33,322 nt of DNA from the IMG/VR virus record IMGVR_UViG_3300012000_000076, positions 1 to 33,322 of that record; one strand, given 5' to 3'. Below the pieces are notes generated by a model, which was not told where the DNA came from, did no database searches, and saw only the letters and a list, made by a program, of their open reading frames with translations. This DNA comes from a virus. Below, in pieces: positions 22,175 to 28,618 of this stretch (the stretch's first letter is position 1; each line of letters opens with the position of its first letter). The translations under genes were made by a program, and so were the position numbers.

Positions 22175-22579
22175 CTAGTGCGCGGCAGCCAACTCCATTA
22201 ACCCGGCCGCCGTCGAATCATCAATTGTAGCACTCAGGTCGTACACTGCGTTAACAATCGGGTTCGACTTGGTGTATTCAATCCCGGCCTTTGCGCAGTG
22301 CTCGCGCCACAGATTGTTTAACCGCCGACGCAAGCGCATTAACTTACGGGGCGGCAACGTACGCAGTTCTCGCATCCGCTGCTGAATAGCCTCGGCCGAG
22401 CTTTGCTCACGACAGTGAATGATCACCTGCACCAGAATCGAAATGATCATGATGATGGTGATCGGATCAAACTGATACGTGTTGCCGCCCTTTGCGGCCA
22501 GCTTTTCCGTGAGCCGGTCGCTGAGGGCAGACAACGCGGGCGATTCTTGAATACGGCGTTGTAATTCTTCCGTGGTCAT
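22175..22579 (-). CDS. Small membrane protein
   Basis: A 134-residue protein with one strongly hydrophobic span at about 39-55 (ITIIMIISILVQVIIHC), flanked by a charged helical N-terminus and a very basic segment (70-92, RKLMRLRRRLNNLWR) that should stay in the cytoplasm. The ATG at 22579 overlaps the preceding stop as ATGA-type coupling. The family is not recognised. Its position between a holin-like gene and the matrixin suggests a lysis or membrane-remodelling function. Confidence 0.78.
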   Translation of the reverse strand: MTTEELQRRIQESPALSALSDRLTEKLAAKGGNTYQFDPITIIMIISILVQVIIHCREQSSAEAIQQRMRELRTLPPRKLMRLRRRLNNLWREHCAKAGIEYTKSNPIVNAVYDLSATIDDSTAAGLMELAAAH

Positions 22580-22950
22580 CAGTTCCCCACTCGTTCAGCC
22601 CGCATCTTTTCGACCGCCACCGCTTCCATGTAGCGATACCGGGCGTCGATCATTTGGGCGCGCAGTTCAGTGCGACCAGCCAGATACTTCCAGATCAGCG
22701 CGCTGTTGAGCACGACCACCTGCGTGGCGCCAACAATCGCCGTCACAGCCTTGACCAGCGTCTCGGCCTGCGACTGATCGACCCAGCCGATAAGAACACC
22801 GACGGCAATCAGGTTGCTCACGGCGCCGATTGCCATGGTCCAAAACTCAGGTGTCAGCCAGTTGTTGGAATCAACATTTACGTCGTCCGCCGCGGCATTT
22901 AACACACGCAGTTCTTCACGTACCGTTTCAACACTCTTCTTCGTGGCCAT
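22579..22950 (-). CDS. Small two-span membrane protein, holin candidate
   Basis: A 123-residue protein from the ATG at 22950, which has AAAGGAG 6 bases upstream; an in-frame ATG 19 codons upstream lacks this. It has a charged N-terminus, two predicted membrane spans (about 36-55 and 64-87) joined by a short loop containing DQSQAE, and a basic C-terminal helix. Size and layout fit a class II holin or a similar phage membrane protein, but no family signature is recognised. It is the first gene after a possible promoter at 22980-23007 and is coupled to the next membrane-protein gene. Confidence 0.75.
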   Translation of the reverse strand: MATKKSVETVREELRVLNAAADDVNVDSNNWLTPEFWTMAIGAVSNLIAVGVLIGWVDQSQAETLVKAVTAIVGATQVVVLNSALIWKYLAGRTELRAQMIDARYRYMEAVAVEKMRAERVGN

Positions 22951-22979
22951 ACGTTCTCCTTTAAGTGAAGGCACGGGGT

Positions 22980-23007
22980 ATTGTACCGCCCGACCATAAT
23001 TACGCAA
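22980..23007 (-). promoter_or_regulatory. Possible sigma70-type promoter
   Basis: On the minus strand TACAAT (22980-22985, five of six matches to the -10 consensus) lies 16 bases after TTGCGT (three of six, 23002-23007). It sits in the 63-base gap before the holin-like gene at 22950. A host-type promoter here would add transcription of the lysis-like cluster. The weak -35 keeps confidence low. Confidence 0.3.
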
Positions 23008-23013
23008 GACAAA

Positions 23014-24057
23014 CTACCGCCCAAACAAGCTAGGTACGACGGCGTGCATCATGCCGCCCCATAAACCCATCTCTTGTAACTTATTTTGCCCTTCCGGCGT
23101 TAACCCGGCGAGCGCAGCCAAGGTTTTGCCGGCAACCGTGGCCGTGGCTAGCCCGACGCCCGCAGAGGCAATCCCGCGGACAACGTCGATGGGCCGGATG
23201 ATGGGGGAGTTCATGTTCGTGCTAATCCCGGACATGAGCCCGGTGGCGGCTGCAGCGAACTGCGGCGGCGTATGCTGCTGAAAGCCACGGTACATACCCA
23301 TATTTACGTCCTGCCACGCGGCCTGATTGAACTGCGGCACAGACACGGTTGGAGAAAACATCGGTTCGTTTAAAAACGCGCCAGTCGCTCCGCCCATGGG
23401 CGCAGACGAGTCCTTCTCCATCTTCTCTTCGTACGGGTAAACGACCGGGGTTTTGTTATTTGTAAACAGACCCTTGAGCGTGCTCGTTCGCATGGCCCGG
23501 GCATTGGCGTATGAGTTCAACCCCGCCAAACCCGCACCGCCCAGCGCGCCAATCATGCCCAGCGTGCGGCGCAGCTTACCGCGCTGTAAATACCGGGCGG
23601 GGAAAAACTGCTCTACCAGCGTGCCAGCGCCGTAACCCAGTCCGCCGGCCAACAATCCGGCCACGATACCGTTGGACAGCGGCGTCGGCCCGCCCAGCAG
23701 TTTGTTGCTCGCGTTCCACACCGGCGCGAGGCCGGGAACTAGCGAACCCTGCTTGATGACGATCTCGGCGTCCGGGTCCACTTCGGTACCGCTGAGCTGA
23801 ATCGCTGACACGTTGTCGATCCCGGCGGCGTGCATGTCGGCCGCGTAGGCGTCAAACGCTTCTTTTGTTAACGTCACTGGCGTATACAAGGCGATGGAAT
23901 TCACGTCCGGCAGCCATGTCGCCGCAGTCGTCGCCAGCACGTGCGCTTGTGTCGCCGCTTTTTCATGCGCGGCCTTCAAACGGAGCGCCAGCGGGAGCAG
24001 CGTCGCAACGCGCTCAGGAACCGACTGCCACTCGTACAACGTGCTCGCGTGGTCCAT
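23014..24057 (-). CDS. Hypothetical protein with hydrophobic glycine-rich segments
   Basis: A 347-residue protein of unknown family. The N-terminal 100 residues look like a soluble alpha/beta domain. Gly/Ala-rich hydrophobic segments follow at about 128-148 (GIVAGLLAGGLGYGAGTL) and 165-182, and again at about 288-315. The middle (200-270) is Pro/Met/Asn-rich. The ATG at 24057 follows the previous stop by 6 bases. The layout resembles other Gly-rich proteins of this window (3164-4132 and 16578-17450), which may all be membrane-penetrating virion components. That role is inference. Confidence 0.8.
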   Translation of the reverse strand: MDHASTLYEWQSVPERVATLLPLALRLKAAHEKAATQAHVLATTAATWLPDVNSIALYTPVTLTKEAFDAYAADMHAAGIDNVSAIQLSGTEVDPDAEIVIKQGSLVPGLAPVWNASNKLLGGPTPLSNGIVAGLLAGGLGYGAGTLVEQFFPARYLQRGKLRRTLGMIGALGGAGLAGLNSYANARAMRTSTLKGLFTNNKTPVVYPYEEKMEKDSSAPMGGATGAFLNEPMFSPTVSVPQFNQAAWQDVNMGMYRGFQQHTPPQFAAAATGLMSGISTNMNSPIIRPIDVVRGIASAGVGLATATVAGKTLAALAGLTPEGQNKLQEMGLWGGMMHAVVPSLFGR

Positions 24058-24063
24058 GGATAC

Positions 24064-24330
24064 TCAGCGCCCAAAAGACAGCATGAACTTGATAAATACC
24101 ACCAGCCACGCCAACAGGCCGCTGATAGCGAAAAAAACGATGACCGCGCTCAGACTGACCACGCGCCCGAGCTTCTGAATGGGGATGTCGCGCAGCAGTT
24201 TCCACGCCTTGAGGTAATCAACCGCGCCGGGTTGCTTCGGCGGTGTGGGTTCCGGGGTCGGCGCCGGGGTGTCGGGCTTCTTTTTCCGTCCCAGCAGTTC
24301 GTTGAGCTTATCAAGCAGCGGTGTCGCCAT
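24064..24330 (-). CDS. Small protein with C-terminal membrane span
   Basis: An 88-residue protein. The N-terminus is charged (LLDKLNELLGRKKK), followed by a Pro/Thr-rich linker (about 19-34) and a single hydrophobic span near the C-terminus (about 60-84). The ATG at 24330 lies inside the end of the previous gene (20-base overlap) and is preceded by GGGGGAA. The layout, a tail-anchored protein with a proline-rich stalk, is seen in some spanin-like or injection proteins, but no motif allows a firm call. Confidence 0.76.
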   Translation of the reverse strand: MATPLLDKLNELLGRKKKPDTPAPTPEPTPPKQPGAVDYLKAWKLLRDIPIQKLGRVVSLSAVIVFFAISGLLAWLVVFIKFMLSFGR

Positions 24331-25750
24331 GTGGCTTCCCCCAGTTCTTAATCGTGTCAAAGACGTCGTTGCCGTACAGCTGCGTCGCCTTGTCAAACGT
24401 GTTCATCTGCGGCAGCGTTCCAGTCGCAGCGGCTTGCGCCATCTCGTAGCGGTAACGCGGATCGAGCATCGAACGGTACTGATGGGCCTTCATGCGCGAC
24501 GCCAGAATGAAATCGCCGCGCTGTTTGGCCTTCATCAAGTGATCGACGACGTTTTCGTACACCGGTTTGCCGTGATCAAACACAAACGGCGTGCGGAAGT
24601 TCAACAAGTTGCCAAACTGCTGCGCATACACGCTGTTGGTGGCCGCTTTGACGTGCGAACCGACAACTCCGGCTGGCGCATGAAACCGAAACTTCGTCGG
24701 CGTGTGCGTAATGCCCTTGTACTTCGGCTTTGGGTCGTCCACGTGCCAGTCCTGCGGCGCTTGCGCGATTAATCGCCGCAGGATCTCGTGCTTGCGGTCG
24801 TAATCGCGGCGATCCGAGTGCGTTTTGGCCGCCCGGAGTTCGTCGAGGATGCGCGGACGGGCTGGTGTGTCGTCCTGCTCCGCGCCTTTCTCTATTTCTT
24901 TGACTTTTTCGTAGTACTGCGGATCTTCGGACAGGTGATCTTTGGCAATTTCTTTGGCAATTTGATCATTTCTTGTGTGTTCGTGCTCATGTTTAGCTCC
25001 TTCGGCTAAGGCAGGCGCAGAAAAATCCCGATCGGGTAAATTATCGGCTTCACCGCCCGGTAACAGGTCTTTTTTTACCGAGCGGGAAAGATCGTTGGCC
25101 GCTTTTAGTTCTCCCCTACTGATGGGGTTACTAAACCTATGCTCTTCGTCACTTTCGGCAGGGGTTTCGTAACCCTTGGCCTTGCCGTTGTCGAGGAGAA
25201 TGCCCTTGCGGCGCACGGCAACAGTGATGTGAAACGGGTGATCGCCGTTAGGCAGAGCCGACAGGCCGTAGCTCTTGCGCAAAGTCGCCAGAGTGGGCGC
25301 AGACACCTGAATCGCCCAGACTTTGCTGATGTGGCCGCCGCCGTCAGGTGTAATTTCTTTCAGGCCGCTCAGCGTATAGCCAAACATGTGGCCGCGCTCG
25401 TTGATTTTGTCCGCGCCGACTTGGTTCACCTCGTCGGCGGTCATCACCGAAATGTGCGCGTTTAAGAGTTCCTGCTTGTCGCCGAGATTCCACACGCCGG
25501 CGGTGGGCAGTTCCGCGCCCGGTTCCGTCATGGCGTCGAACACGCCGCGGATAAGGGCGTTCGGTACAGATAACAAAAGCCAGCCGGACTTGGCGAGATA
25601 GAGACGGCCAGCCAGCGGGTAACTCATGGCGGCTTGTTTTCCGCCCACACGCTGTAACCAGCCAAACGCATTGCCGGCCGCATATGCCGGATGCTTGCGC
25701 AGGTACTCAGGCTGCCACGCCAGCGGATCTAACGCAGATAAGCTATCCAT
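24311..25750 (-). CDS. Protein with N-terminal 2H-phosphoesterase-like domain
   Basis: A 479-residue protein. Two H-x-S/T-x motifs, NAHISVMT with His99 and PFHITVAV with His174, are spaced 75 residues apart inside a beta-rich region (about 55-185), the pattern of 2H phosphoesterases (LigT-like fold), which act on 2'-5' or cyclic nucleotide phosphodiesters. Residues 190-330 are charged, His/Asp/Lys-rich and probably disordered or coiled coil. The C-terminal 140 residues form a second, unassigned domain (KFRFHAPAGVVGSH and on). AAGG is 6 bases before the ATG at 25750, 14 bases after the tRNA. Known phage 2H enzymes include anti-CBASS protein Acb1; that role here is only a hypothesis. Confidence 0.6.
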   Translation of the reverse strand: MDSLSALDPLAWQPEYLRKHPAYAAGNAFGWLQRVGGKQAAMSYPLAGRLYLAKSGWLLLSVPNALIRGVFDAMTEPGAELPTAGVWNLGDKQELLNAHISVMTADEVNQVGADKINERGHMFGYTLSGLKEITPDGGGHISKVWAIQVSAPTLATLRKSYGLSALPNGDHPFHITVAVRRKGILLDNGKAKGYETPAESDEEHRFSNPISRGELKAANDLSRSVKKDLLPGGEADNLPDRDFSAPALAEGAKHEHEHTRNDQIAKEIAKDHLSEDPQYYEKVKEIEKGAEQDDTPARPRILDELRAAKTHSDRRDYDRKHEILRRLIAQAPQDWHVDDPKPKYKGITHTPTKFRFHAPAGVVGSHVKAATNSVYAQQFGNLLNFRTPFVFDHGKPVYENVVDHLMKAKQRGDFILASRMKAHQYRSMLDPRYRYEMAQAAATGTLPQMNTFDKATQLYGNDVFDTIKNWGKPHGDTAA

Positions 25751-25764
25751 AGCGCGCCTTCAAA

Positions 25765-25836
25765 CTGCCTGAGTAGGACTCGAACCTACAACCCCAGCAT
25801 TAACAGTGCCGTGCACTACCATTGTGCTATCAGGCA
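25765..25836 (-). tRNA. tRNA-Asn (anticodon GUU)
   Basis: A 72-base cloverleaf folds on the minus strand. The acceptor stem is TGCCTGA/TCAGGCA (7 bp, perfect). The D-arm is GCAC/GTGC. The anticodon arm is CGGCA/TGCTG with loop CTGTTAA, giving anticodon GTT. The T-arm is GTAGG/CCTAC with loop TTCGAGT. The discriminator base is G and no 3' CCA is encoded. It lies between a small membrane-protein gene and the 2H-like gene and is probably processed from the same transcript. It is the only tRNA I find in the window. Confidence 0.95.
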
Positions 25837-25841
25837 ATCAT

Positions 25842-25991
25842 TCACGGGGTTGCACTTACCGTTGGCGCAATCGTACTCCCAACTGCGTGATGTGCTACCG
25901 CCGCATAAGCCGACACCAGCAGCATAAGGCAGAAGAACGCTGAAGCACCCCACGCGGCCACGCTCAATTGTTTACGAATGGTCATGGTCAT
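25842..25991 (-). CDS. Very small single-span membrane protein
   Basis: A 49-residue protein: short basic N-terminus (MTMTIRKQ), one hydrophobic span (about 10-33) and a Ser/Thr/Pro-rich tail. The ATG at 25991 is chosen because GAGGAG lies 10 bases upstream; in-frame ATGs at 26000 and 25985 are alternatives. It overlaps the end of the holin-like gene by 20 bases in a different frame, as lysis genes often do. A function in lysis is possible but unproven. Confidence 0.65.
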   Translation of the reverse strand: MTMTIRKQLSVAAWGASAFFCLMLLVSAYAAVAHHAVGSTIAPTVSATP

Positions 25992-26355
25992 GTTTTGCAT
26001 GCTCCTCGGAATCGATGTGGCGATTGATCTCATCCCGGTCTCGTTCGTGGTGGATGATGACTTTGATCCCCGCGCCCGATAACAGCGAAATCACTAAATC
26101 TGTCAACGTCGAACCGCCCATGCCCGCCAGCACGCAAATGCCGATCAGGCCGTAGACGTTTTCCGCTTTTCGGTAGTTTTGATACCAAATCAGCGCAATG
26201 GCGAGGCCGAGAAACCCGGCGTTCAGCATGGCGCTGATCACCGCTAGTTTAGAGAGTTTCTTGGCAAACCGCAAAAGCGTTGCCAGCCCAGCAAAAGCAG
26301 CTGCGCCAAATGCGCTAAAAAGCACCGACAACGAATGTAATGTTTCGTCGTCCAT
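25972..26355 (-). CDS. Three-span membrane protein with His-rich tail, holin candidate
   Basis: A 127-residue protein from the ATG at 26355; the open frame extends upstream through a non-coding-looking hairpin region that I exclude. Three hydrophobic segments lie at about 8-28, 36-58 and 68-95, followed by a hydrophilic tail with many His and Asp/Glu residues (HHERDRDE, then HAKHDHDHS). Three spans, small size and charged C-terminus fit class I holins. The His/Asp tail could bind metal ions. It precedes other small membrane proteins. The ribosome site is weak (AGG at a long distance), so translation may depend on the structured leader upstream. Confidence 0.7.
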   Translation of the reverse strand: MDDETLHSLSVLFSAFGAAAFAGLATLLRFAKKLSKLAVISAMLNAGFLGLAIALIWYQNYRKAENVYGLIGICVLAGMGGSTLTDLVISLLSGAGIKVIIHHERDRDEINRHIDSEEHAKHDHDHS

Positions 26356-26360
26356 GATTT

Positions 26361-26492
26361 TTAACTGCCTGTAGTTGTTGAAGTTATAAATTGTGTCAAA
26401 AGCCCCTGCGATCCCCTGTCCGCAGGTCCTATCCCGACCGAAGTCGCGATTCCGCAGCAACTTTCAAGGATATAATTTATCCCGTGTGGCAT
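26361..26492 (-). CDS. Possible 43-residue peptide in structured leader
   Basis: The ATG at 26492 has a strong GGAGGA site 7 bases upstream and opens a 43-codon frame ending 5 bases before the holin-like ATG at 26355. The peptide (starting MPHGINYILESCCG) has no recognised motif. The same DNA holds three inverted repeats, so the region may instead be an RNA leader, or a leader peptide that couples translation to the next gene. Coding is uncertain. Confidence 0.4.
   Translation of the reverse strand: MPHGINYILESCCGIATSVGIGPADRGSQGLLTQFITSTTTGS
26405..26482 (-). promoter_or_regulatory. Three hairpins in the leader of the holin-like gene
   Basis: Three inverted repeats lie in a row: CCTGCG/CGCAGG (26405-26426), CGAC-TTCG-GTCG (26435-26446, a UUCG tetraloop in minus-strand RNA) and GGATA/TATCC (26468-26482). 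They overlap the possible 43-residue frame. As RNA they would shape the leader of the gene at 26355. Confidence 0.45.
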
Positions 26493-26698
26493 TTGCTGCT
26501 CCTCCGCCCGTGAGCCCGACAAAATCTGACCACGGAACCGTGTAACCCTCGCAGCATCCCTGCTTTGAAAGTCACTCCTAACCAGCCGGCCACCACGACT
26601 AACTTTTGACACAACCCCATTTTACAACTTTTATCCGCCGCAAGATAAAGGCGGATAAAAAGATTTGGGTCGGCGCTAAATTGTCAAAGAGCGATGGA
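26493..26698 (-). other. Intergenic region, no gene seen
   Basis: These 206 bases between the phosphodiesterase-like gene and the possible 43-residue peptide hold no convincing gene. They contain dyads: CACGG/CCGTG (26531-26542), GCAG/CTGC (26551-26563) and the long repeat at 26629-26660. A TTGACA hexamer (minus strand, 26682-26687) has no good -10 partner. The region probably serves as a regulatory leader or a small RNA. Confidence 0.5.
26629..26660 (-). repeat. Perfect 11-bp inverted repeat
   Basis: TTTTATCCGCC and GGCGGATAAAA are exact reverse complements around a 10-base spacer. The A/T runs are on the outside in the opposite order to an intrinsic terminator, on both strands. It could be an operator-like dyad, an RNA stem or a replication/packaging signal. 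Confidence 0.6.
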
Positions 26699-27154
26699 CT
26701 AAATGTAACGCGCTGGGCAATTGCTGCACAGGCCAGCCGGCTCAAATTGCTCGACCCAGCCGGGCGCGTCTTCGGGTAGAAAGGCGATGGATCGCGCGGC
26801 CAACTCGCGCGGCGACGGCGTCCAGATAAACTGCGCGCTGGTGAGCGTCGGCCCAGCTTCGTTCACAAGAAACGCGTGCGCATTCACGTTGCACAACGCG
26901 TCCAGTGTTTCGGCGTCGTAGCAGCGGGACCAGACGCGCTGATTGGAGAAGAAACTGGGCGGGGCAACGTTAAACCCCCCGTCAAAGGGAAGCAAAAAAC
27001 TCCCTTGATGAAACACAACTTCGGCGCAGACGTGCCAACCAGCTTTGAGTGCGGCCTGCAGGTATGCCAGCCGGTTTTCCTTGTCCGGCCGCGGTCCGTT
27101 GATGTTTCCGAGATGTGCAATCAAGATGCCGTCGAACCGTGTCCCGCGCCCCAT
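26699..27154 (-). CDS. Small glycerophosphodiesterase-like protein, probably degenerate
   Basis: A 151-residue protein. Its order of motifs resembles short GDPD/PLC-like phage and viral proteins: AHLGNINGPRPDKEN (14-28) in the place of the usual HRGN-type start, then GWHVCAEVVF (39-48) in the place of the metal-binding DVEVDVW strand, and the C-terminal IWTPSP block (109-114). The usual catalytic Arg and an acidic metal ligand seem replaced, so catalysis may be lost. Cys in CSNCPARY at the end may bind metal. GGGGAG is 6 bases before the ATG at 27154. The assignment is by pattern memory and is tentative; hypothetical protein is the safe alternative. Confidence 0.6.
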   Translation of the reverse strand: MGRGTRFDGILIAHLGNINGPRPDKENRLAYLQAALKAGWHVCAEVVFHQGSFLLPFDGGFNVAPPSFFSNQRVWSRCYDAETLDALCNVNAHAFLVNEAGPTLTSAQFIWTPSPRELAARSIAFLPEDAPGWVEQFEPAGLCSNCPARYI

Positions 27155-27180
27155 ACCGACTCCCCTGACTTGTTATTAAT

Positions 27181-27203
27181 CGCCACGTGTTTCGCATGTG
27201 GCG
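27181..27203 (-). promoter_or_regulatory. Intergenic hairpin after the actin-like gene
   Basis: CGCCACGTG and CATGTGGCG form a 9-bp inverted repeat with a 5-base loop; one position is G-U on plus-strand RNA and A-C on minus-strand RNA. On the minus strand it is followed by ATTAATA, shared with two other intergenic regions, and then by the ribosome site of the gene at 27154. It may stabilise or terminate the upstream message. Confidence 0.45.
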
Positions 27204-27242
27204 TATCGTACTCGTGACCGCAGTGCGTGTCTACGAAACAAA

Positions 27243-28274
27243 TCAGAGAATCTTCGCGGCGATTAAGCAACCGCGAGCGACGGCGTGCAGCGGATCCTTG
27301 GCGTGGCGCACTTCTTTCACCGGCAGCGGAAAACCGTTCTCGGCCAGCTTCTTCGTGAACATTTCCACGAAGCCCTTGGCCCGCGTTGTCCCGCCGGCTA
27401 CAGATATCAAAATCGGCTCTTTGAATTTCGGCAGCGCTTTGTGATCCAGCAGCGCGGCGGCCAGCTGCTTCGTCGTGTAGTCGATCAGGCGCTCGTAATA
27501 CACGCTCACGGCGGCCAGAATCGTATTCTCGTTCTGCTCGCCAATGACAAACGTGCCGTGTTCTTTTTCAGCCTGCACAACAGAGTCGGGCTCGTTCGTG
27601 GCCACGGCTGTCATGCGGTCGATCCAGTCGCCTGACTTCGTGGTCGAGAACAGCACGGTCGGCTCGCCATTGAGCATCACGCACACGTTCACCATACCGG
27701 CGCCCCACGACAGGCCGATGCCGGTGTAGTCGTCGTGTTCTAACTCCGAGTAACACAGCGCCTCGGCCTCGTTAATAGCTCGCGCCGCATAACCCTGCTC
27801 CGCCAGCACGGTGCGCACCACGTCTTCGTGATACGCCACGTCGAAATCATCGTCCTCTTGGTCGACGGGCTGCGCCGGGACACAGAAGATCAGCTTTTCG
27901 TTGGGGGTGCTGGCGGTGCCCACGACTTCCTTGAGAATAAACGCCAGTACGCGCTTGGCCTCTTTTTCCTTGGGGCTGACCACGCCGCGGTACATGGGAC
28001 GCTTGGCCGAGTCGTTGCGCTCGACGGCTTTCTCAATGGCGTCTTGGCCGAGAATAATGAAGCTCCCGTCGGCGTCCTTCACGAACACCTTTCCCTGCAG
28101 GCCCTTCTCGATCATCTTCGTGGCCACGGGCGTCGTCGGCTTGATGATGTAGAACGCGTCCCGGAAATCCTTGTATTGGACGTTGCCGACCACGTGCGGA
28201 TCCGTGGTGGAGTTGGCGGCTGCATCTTGCGCCAGCACAATAAACGATGTCCCGACGTCTAAACCCTTTGCCAT
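27243..28274 (-). CDS. Actin-like ATPase (actin/MreB/Hsp70 fold)
   Basis: A 343-residue protein carrying all five actin-fold signatures: phosphate-1 GLDVGTSF (4-11), connect-1 INEAEALCYS (167-176), phosphate-2 GIGLSWGAGMVNVCVM (185-200), adenosine SVAGGTTRAKGF (291-302), and connect-2 DPLHAVARG (327-335). Length fits bacterial MreB/ParM-type proteins. It should bind ATP and may polymerise into filaments. There is no membrane-binding N-terminal helix like that of MreB. AAAGG lies 9 bases before the ATG at 28274. The gene directly upstream encodes a small membrane protein and ends 2 bases before this start, a possible anchor. Roles could be positioning of phage DNA or replication sites; which one is not shown by sequence. 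Confidence 0.88.
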   Translation of the reverse strand: MAKGLDVGTSFIVLAQDAAANSTTDPHVVGNVQYKDFRDAFYIIKPTTPVATKMIEKGLQGKVFVKDADGSFIILGQDAIEKAVERNDSAKRPMYRGVVSPKEKEAKRVLAFILKEVVGTASTPNEKLIFCVPAQPVDQEDDDFDVAYHEDVVRTVLAEQGYAARAINEAEALCYSELEHDDYTGIGLSWGAGMVNVCVMLNGEPTVLFSTTKSGDWIDRMTAVATNEPDSVVQAEKEHGTFVIGEQNENTILAAVSVYYERLIDYTTKQLAAALLDHKALPKFKEPILISVAGGTTRAKGFVEMFTKKLAENGFPLPVKEVRHAKDPLHAVARGCLIAAKIL

Positions 28275-28276
28275 GA

Positions 28277-28618
28277 CTATTTACCTTTCAACTGGGCCAG
28301 CTTGGATACAGAGGAACTAATATCATCTTGTGTCTGGATCGTTTTGCCAAGAGTAAAGTCCTGCGTCTTTTGCATGCCGACGGTGTTAATTTCGCCAACG
28401 TATTTGCCGGTATCGATTGCGATCTTGCCGCTCACAGGTCCAGTTGTGTCTTTCATGGCCGCGCGCAACGTATTGGCTACAGGCGCCGCGGGCGTGAAGT
28501 CGCGGGGCGTGACACTAACCAGCCGCGCTACCAACCAGTCGAGCCGGCCGATCGCGTAGCCCAGCGCGACACTCCCGGCGACGATTAAAACCAAGATAGA
28601 GTACGGCAGGATTAGCAT
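28277..28618 (-). CDS. Small N-terminally anchored membrane protein coupled to actin-like gene
   Basis: A 113-residue protein with one N-terminal hydrophobic span (about 3-24, LPYSILVLIVAGSVALGYAI), then a basic stretch, and a soluble tail with Thr/Gln/Lys-rich sequence ending in a likely helix (VSKLAQLKGK). Its ATG lies inside the last codons of the homing-endonuclease gene, and its stop is 2 bases before the actin-like ATG. No family is recognised. Tight coupling suggests it works with the actin-like protein, for example as a membrane anchor or filament regulator. Confidence 0.75.
   Translation of the reverse strand: MLILPYSILVLIVAGSVALGYAIGRLDWLVARLVSVTPRDFTPAAPVANTLRAAMKDTTGPVSGKIAIDTGKYVGEINTVGMQKTQDFTLGKTIQTQDDISSSVSKLAQLKGK

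Noticed and set aside
26394-26399. Second TTGACA hexamer on the minus strand
   Set aside because: The bases at the expected -10 position (AACTAC) match poorly; TATAAC is too close to serve.
26629-26660. Intrinsic terminator
   Set aside because: The stem is strong, but the T-run precedes and the A-run follows the stem on both strands, the opposite of a terminator.
26682-26687. Perfect TTGACA hexamer on the minus strand as a promoter
   Set aside because: No -10 element with more than three consensus matches lies 16 to 18 bases downstream.
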